Below are positions 6,348-9,397 of a DNA stretch of 9,397 nt, in pieces. Made by a program: the position numbers and the translations under genes. The DNA is from Clostridiales bacterium. GTDB taxonomy: Bacteria; Bacillota; Clostridia; Oscillospirales; Oscillospiraceae. The notes under the pieces are model-generated. The model was not told the origin of the DNA and did no database searches. It saw only the letters and a list, made by a program, of their open reading frames with translations. Position 1 is the first letter of the stretch; every line of letters starts with the position of its first letter. The stretch spans positions 3,273-12,669 of the forward strand of contig DPHR01000100.1 in NCBI GenBank assembly GCA_003522945.1, read 5' to 3'.

Positions 6348-6356
6348 CGGAAAAAC

Positions 6357-7454
6357 TTATTTTGCGGCTTTGACTTCATCCCAGAGGGAGGTCCACGCCG
6401 TGAGCTGCTCGTCGGTCAGCGGAAGAGCCAGGTTGACATTTGCGGGCGCTTCGGGGTAGAGCCAAAGCGAAGCACGCGCTTCGTCGGAGAGGGCCTCCGT
6501 GACAACCGTGTTAACGGGAGAATAAGCCTGCGCGCCGGCCGTGGCCATGCTGTTCTGGAAGTACTCGCCCGTGCAGTAGTCAATCCATTTCATGGCGAGA
6601 TCCTTGTTGGCAGAGTCGCGGACGATGCACCAGTAATCACACCAGCCCACCGTTCCTTCTTCGGGATGGATGTACTGGATGTTGAAGCCCTCGTTTTTGA
6701 GCTCGGTGGCAATAGAACCCCAGACGTTGCCGATCACAACTTCACCGGAGGTGTAGGCCTTGACGAAGTCGTCATGGCTCGTCCAGTAGGTCTTCACATT
6801 GCTCTTGAGGTCGGTCAGAGCGGTGCGCACGGTGTCGGTATCCGGATTGCGGGGATCCTCGCCGGTGTACATGGCGGCCGTACGGATCGCGGCGTCATAC
6901 TCGTTTTCAAAGGCGACCTTACCGGCATACTGGGGATTCCAGAGAGTGGACCAGCTTGTGATCTCGTCGGTGATGACATCCGCGTTGTAGAAGAGAGAGG
7001 TCGTACCCCAAACCCAGGGGACGCCGATGATATTGCCGTTTTCGTCCTTGACTTCGTCGATCGTGCGGAAGTCCTCGCGAAGGTTATTGTAATTCTCGAG
7101 CGCGGAAGTGTCAATCGTGTCGAGCACACCGGCGTTCAGGTACTGCTGAAGATAAAGCGGGTTTATGCAGACCACATCGATCTGACCGACGCCGCCGTTC
7201 TCCAGCACAGAGAGCAGTTCGGGGATGGAGCTGAGGAAATAGTGCTCTACCTCGCAGTCATAGAGCTCGGCGAAGTGCGCCGCTCCATAGTCGGAGTCCG
7301 TGGCGTAGGACTGCCAGTTGGCGACAACCAGCTTCCGCTTCGCGCCGGTATTGGTGTTGGTCTCATTCGTGTCCGCAGAAGCGTTTCCGCACGCGGCAAG
7401 AGCCAGCAGCATGGCGAGAGCCAGAAGCAGGGCGAAGAATTTCTTTGTTTTCAT
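6357..7454 (-). CDS. potD: PotD-like extracellular substrate-binding lipoprotein
   Basis: This 365-residue solute-binding protein is of the spermidine/putrescine (PotD/PotF) family. The lysine-rich start and hydrophobic core end in the lipobox LAAC (C22), so it is a membrane-anchored lipoprotein outside the cell. The mature part opens with KLVVANWQSY (41-50), the usual first strand of the family. Aligning by eye to E. coli PotD from memory, several ligand residues seem kept: W47 and Y50 (for W34, Y37), D187 (for E171), W245 (for W229), W271 (for W255) and D273 (for D257). This suggests that the ligand carries a positively charged amine. GGAGGAG (7460-7466) lies 5 nt before the ATG. The gene lies 59 nt after rbsD with no terminator between, and begins the transporter set binding protein-PotB-PotC-PotA. 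The true ligand may be a sugar-amine conjugate rather than a free polyamine. Confidence 0.92.
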   Translation of the reverse strand: MKTKKFFALLLALAMLLALAACGNASADTNETNTNTGAKRKLVVANWQSYATDSDYGAAHFAELYDCEVEHYFLSSIPELLSVLENGGVGQIDVVCINPLYLQQYLNAGVLDTIDTSALENYNNLREDFRTIDEVKDENGNIIGVPWVWGTTSLFYNADVITDEITSWSTLWNPQYAGKVAFENEYDAAIRTAAMYTGEDPRNPDTDTVRTALTDLKSNVKTYWTSHDDFVKAYTSGEVVIGNVWGSIATELKNEGFNIQYIHPEEGTVGWCDYWCIVRDSANKDLAMKWIDYCTGEYFQNSMATAGAQAYSPVNTVVTEALSDEARASLWLYPEAPANVNLALPLTDEQLTAWTSLWDEVKAAK

Positions 7455-7513
7455 GTCTTCTCCTCCAGATAATTCATATTTATCTTTACCGATCGCTCGG
7501 CGAAGTACGAATT

Positions 7514-7909
7514 TCAGAAAATGCAGGATGACTGCAGGATCAGGTTGGCATAGGCGGTGTTCTCGCCGGTCCGCACGATGGCGCGGCAGGTGGCGGAGAG
7601 TTTTTTAAAATCCTCGTGCGGCATCGTTTCGCAGGGAGTAGCAGAAAAACGCTTTTGGAGCTGTTCATAGAGCGCACCGTTCATGTTCTCCGTCTCCGAA
7701 GCCAGAAATATCTTTTCCACGCCGAAGTGCTCGAGCACAACATCCAGTACTGCGAGAAACGACGGCTCGCCCATTTTAAGCGAAAGGTCGATCACTTCCA
7801 CGCCATCCGGGATCGGAAGCCCACAGTCTGCGATGCAGAGCCGATCCGTGTGCCGCATGTTTCCCAGAACTCGATTCAGGTCTCCATTTAAAACAGCGTC
7901 ATTATACAT
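7514..7909 (-). CDS. rbsD: RbsD/FucU-family sugar pyranase (D-ribose pyranase-like)
   Basis: This 131-residue cytosolic enzyme of the RbsD/FucU mutarotase family interconverts the pyranose and furanose forms of ribose or a similar sugar, supplying ribokinase. RHTDRLCIADCGLPIP (19-34) matches the family core, with catalytic-type H20 and D28 at the same numbers as in E. coli RbsD. H98, Y120 and N122 (PHEDFKK; GENTAYANLIL) also fit expected ligand-binding positions. The length equals the short RbsD type seen in bacilli, as I recall. GGTGAT lies just upstream of the ATG, in AAAGGTGATAAAATG. It is the first gene of the operon, about 50 nt after the predicted transcription start. Its usual partner ribokinase lies across the divergent promoter region. 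Fucose-type specificity (FucU) cannot be fully excluded. Confidence 0.92.
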   Translation of the reverse strand: MYNDAVLNGDLNRVLGNMRHTDRLCIADCGLPIPDGVEVIDLSLKMGEPSFLAVLDVVLEHFGVEKIFLASETENMNGALYEQLQKRFSATPCETMPHEDFKKLSATCRAIVRTGENTAYANLILQSSCIF

Positions 7910-7931
7910 TTTATCACCTTTTTATCATAAA

Positions 7932-7951
7932 CACAAAATAAAGGGTTTGTG
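7932..7951. promoter_or_regulatory. inverted repeat in the rbsD leader, possible operator
   Basis: CACAAA (7932-7937) and TTTGTG (7946-7951) are perfect 6-bp inverted arms separated by 8 bp. They lie between the predicted rbsD transcription start (about 7959) and its ribosome binding site. A repressor bound here could block the operon. The repeat is short and may be chance. Confidence 0.35.
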
Positions 7952-7965
7952 ACCTTCTGCTTATT

Positions 7966-7994
7966 TTTATATCATTTATTCACGAATCGGTCAA
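7966..7994 (-). promoter_or_regulatory. promoter of the rbsD-pot-glycosidase operon
   Basis: On the minus strand TTGACC (-35, 7989-7994) and TATAAA (-10, 7966-7971) stand exactly 17 nt apart, each one base off consensus. The start would lie near 7959, about 50 nt before the rbsD ATG. The spacer holds a small palindrome, ATTCACGAAT (7978-7987), which could be part of an operator. Confidence 0.72.
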
Positions 7995-8080
7995 TCTCAA
8001 GTCGATCATAAATTGAAAAATTGGATTATCGAACAATAAACAGCAGCAGCAACGTGTAAAAACTCCGAAAAAAATGTGAT

Positions 8081-8109
8081 AAAAAATCAAAATTTTACCT
8101 TGATTTTTT
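8081..8109. promoter_or_regulatory. 10-bp inverted repeat over the lacI -35 box, candidate operator
   Basis: AAAAAATCAA (8081-8090) and TTGATTTTTT (8100-8109) are perfect inverted arms separated by 9 bp. The right arm contains the -35 hexamer TTGATT of the regulator gene. A protein bound here would block that promoter and sit about 87 bp upstream of the rbsD -35. It is unlike classical LacI operators, which are CG-centred with little spacing, so it may serve another protein or be structural A-tract DNA. Confidence 0.45.
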
Positions 8110-8127
8110 CGCCGCTTCAGATATAAT
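8100..8127 (+). promoter_or_regulatory. promoter of the LacI-family regulator and ribokinase genes
   Basis: TTGATT (8100-8105) and a perfect TATAAT (8122-8127) are separated by 16 nt. Transcription would start near 8134, about 36 nt before the ATG at 8170. Arms CGCTT (8113-8117) and AAGCG (8130-8134) flank the -10 box, with TTTCGC (8107-8112) and GCGAAA (8132-8137) nested around them. They may be an operator for autoregulation. Confidence 0.68.
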
Positions 8128-8169
8128 CAAAGCGAAAGGTCTATAATGGAAGGGTGGTAAAGCGGCCAT

Positions 8170-9180
8170 ATGAAGGAAAAACCGACGCTTCGCAGTATCG
8201 CAGAAGAGTTGGGCCTGTCCGTCAGCAGCGTGTCACTCGTGCTGAACCACAGGGAAAACCGCATTTCCCCGGAAAACCGCCGGCGCATCTTTGAAGCGGC
8301 AGAGCGCGTCGGCTATTTGCCGAGCGGAAAACGAAAAAGCCGGCAGAAGCCGGTCATTCTCGGGCTGATCGTTCCGGAGCTGTCCAACGCCTTTTTCGCA
8401 GACATCGTGCAGGGGATGACGGACTGCGCCTATAAGCAGGAGGCCAAGGTCCTCCTCGCAACGAACGGCGAGTCGCCGAGCCGTGACGCCGAGCAGATCC
8501 GCTCCATGGCTGCAACGGGCGTGTCTGCGCTGATCGTTGCCCTTTCCTACAATTGTTCGCCCGATGTGTTTGCCGGCATGTCCTGCCCGGTGATCCAGGT
8601 GGACCGGCAGTCACCGTCGCTGCCGTACAGCTCCATCCGGCTGAATAACCGCAAAGGCGGCTATCTCGCCGCGAGGCATCTGATTGAGCTGGGACATCGC
8701 CGCGTCGCATGCATCACCGGACCGCGCTGGCTCATGAGTTCGCAGGAGCGCGAATCCGGCTACCGTTGGGCCATGGAGGAGGCTGGGATCTCCGTGACCG
8801 GCGACATGGTCATAGAAGGCGACTATCTTTCCACCGGAGGGTATGCGCTGGCGGACAGCGTGATTGCCGGAGGGTTCACCGCCGTATTCTGTGAAAACGA
8901 TATGACCGCCATCGGGCTTTACCGGCGGTTTCGCGAGCGGGGCATTACCGTTGGACAGGATATTTCCGTTGTGGGTTTTGATGACATCAGCTTTTGCGAA
9001 ATGCTGGATACGCCGCTCACAACAATCCGTCAGTCTGGCTACGACATCGGGTATGAGGCATGCAGCCGTGCCATGCAGGAGATCGCCAATCCGGAGCTGC
9101 CGCATCAGTCCATATACTTTGAACCCCGGCTTATCAAAAGAGAAAGCGCACGAGCGCGCAGGAAAGGAAGCACATTATGA
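8170..9180 (+). CDS. LacI-family (RbsR-like) transcriptional repressor
   Basis: This 336-residue regulator has a LacI-type helix-turn-helix at about residues 6-27 (TLRSIAEELGLSVSSVSLVLN). The hinge region follows (FEAAERVGYLPSG, 41-53), then a periplasmic-binding-protein-like sensor domain from about 62. Typical sensor features are LSNAFFADI (71-79), VIQVDRQ (141-147), FCENDMTAIGL (240-250) and VVGFDDI (267-273). The sensor domain presumably binds a sugar inducer, likely the imported compound or ribose. The start at 8170 is set by protein alignment. The ribosome binding site is weak: GGGTGG lies 12 nt upstream. It is divergent from the rbsD operon and overlaps the ribokinase start by 4 nt, so it likely controls both units. 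Confidence 0.93.
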   Translation: MKEKPTLRSIAEELGLSVSSVSLVLNHRENRISPENRRRIFEAAERVGYLPSGKRKSRQKPVILGLIVPELSNAFFADIVQGMTDCAYKQEAKVLLATNGESPSRDAEQIRSMAATGVSALIVALSYNCSPDVFAGMSCPVIQVDRQSPSLPYSSIRLNNRKGGYLAARHLIELGHRRVACITGPRWLMSSQERESGYRWAMEEAGISVTGDMVIEGDYLSTGGYALADSVIAGGFTAVFCENDMTAIGLYRRFRERGITVGQDISVVGFDDISFCEMLDTPLTTIRQSGYDIGYEACSRAMQEIANPELPHQSIYFEPRLIKRESARARRKGSTL

Positions 9181-9397
9181 AAAGAGCTCTCGTTATCGGT
9201 TCGATCAACATAGATAGGGTCTATGAGCTTGAGCACATCGTCCGTCCAGGTGAAACAGTCTCCAGCCGAAAATACCGTACCGCCTGGGGCGGGAAGGGTC
9301 TCAACCAGGCGATCGCACTCAGCCGCGGCGGTGCGGAAACGGCGCTCGCCGGCTGCGTCGGCGCGGCGGAATTGGAGGCGCTCGTGGCGGTCTGCGC
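9177..9397 (+). CDS. rbsK: ribokinase, N-terminal part (cut by window end)
   Basis: The first 73 residues of a PfkB-family sugar kinase of the ribokinase type are visible. GSINIDRVY (8-16) and RPGETVSS (23-30) match ribokinase, and GGKGLNQA (38-45) is the first PfkB signature. N11, D13 and N43 have the same spacing as the ribose-binding residues of E. coli RbsK (N14, D16, N46, recalled). The enzyme would phosphorylate ribose to ribose-5-phosphate with ATP. The start ATG overlaps the regulator stop in ATGA, and AAAGGAAG (9163-9170) lies 6 nt upstream, so the two are translationally coupled. The catalytic aspartate and second PfkB signature lie beyond the window. Confidence 0.92.
   Translation, partial: MKRALVIGSINIDRVYELEHIVRPGETVSSRKYRTAWGGKGLNQAIALSRGGAETALAGCVGAAELEALVAVC

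Noticed and set aside
5015..6373. Plus-strand open frame of about 450 codons opposite the permease genes
   Set aside because: Its His/Arg/Asn-rich translation has no recognisable domain. The minus strand encodes two clear membrane permeases in the same bases.
7489..7500. Small palindrome CCGATCGCTCGG between rbsD and potD
   Set aside because: It has only four base pairs and no T tract, so it is not a terminator. The two genes are treated as co-transcribed.
8041..8053. CAGCAGCAG run in the divergent region
   Set aside because: It is only three trinucleotide units, too short to mean anything on its own.
1..9397. CRISPR array, insertion sequence, prophage or integrase genes
   Set aside because: I saw no regularly spaced repeats, transposase or integrase motifs. 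The tRNA genes show no duplicated 3' end that would mark an attachment site in the window.

Overview
The window looks like a chromosomal segment of a Gram-positive, moderately high-GC Firmicute, most likely an Oscillospiraceae/Ruminococcaceae-type gut clostridium. This is inferred from strong GGAGG ribosome binding sites, a lipoprotein signal ending LALAAC, tRNA genes with encoded CCA, and a small XRE regulator of a type common in that group. I cannot name a species.

Left part (1-1270). Three tRNA genes lie on the minus strand: tRNA-Glu(UUC), tRNA-Glu(CUC) and the 5' half of tRNA-Gln(UUG), cut by the window edge. A long imperfect hairpin sits in the spacer before tRNA-Gln. Upstream on the same strand are a 76-aa XRE-family regulator and a previously easy-to-miss 47-aa ORF with its own promoter and Shine-Dalgarno. 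A strong terminator stands between these two. A short, doubtful plus-strand ORF (1016-1219) runs convergently toward the main operon and ends at its terminator.

Main operon (1283-7909, minus strand, transcribed right to left): rbsD-like sugar pyranase, PotD-like binding lipoprotein, PotB-like permease, PotC-like permease, PotA-like ATPase, and a cytoplasmic GH63/mannosylglycerate-hydrolase-like (alpha/alpha)6 glycosidase. Spacing is tight: 7 nt, 2 nt and 21 nt at the last three junctions. A good sigma-A-type promoter precedes rbsD, and the operon ends at a stem-loop terminator at 1229-1270.

Divergent unit (8170 to the right edge, plus strand): a LacI-family repressor whose stop codon overlaps by 4 nt the start of a ribokinase gene (RbsK, first 73 residues only). 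The 260-bp divergent region holds both promoters and several inverted repeats that could be operators.

How the parts may work together (inference): the binding protein keeps the residues that I recall line the polyamine pocket of PotD. The glycosidase has no signal peptide, so it acts on imported material. RbsD and ribokinase process free ribose or a similar sugar. The simplest model is a LacI-controlled pathway that imports a cationic (amine-bearing) sugar conjugate intact, hydrolyses it inside the cell, and converts the released sugar to the furanose form for phosphorylation. I know of no characterised pathway with this exact composition, and the substrate cannot be read from sequence.
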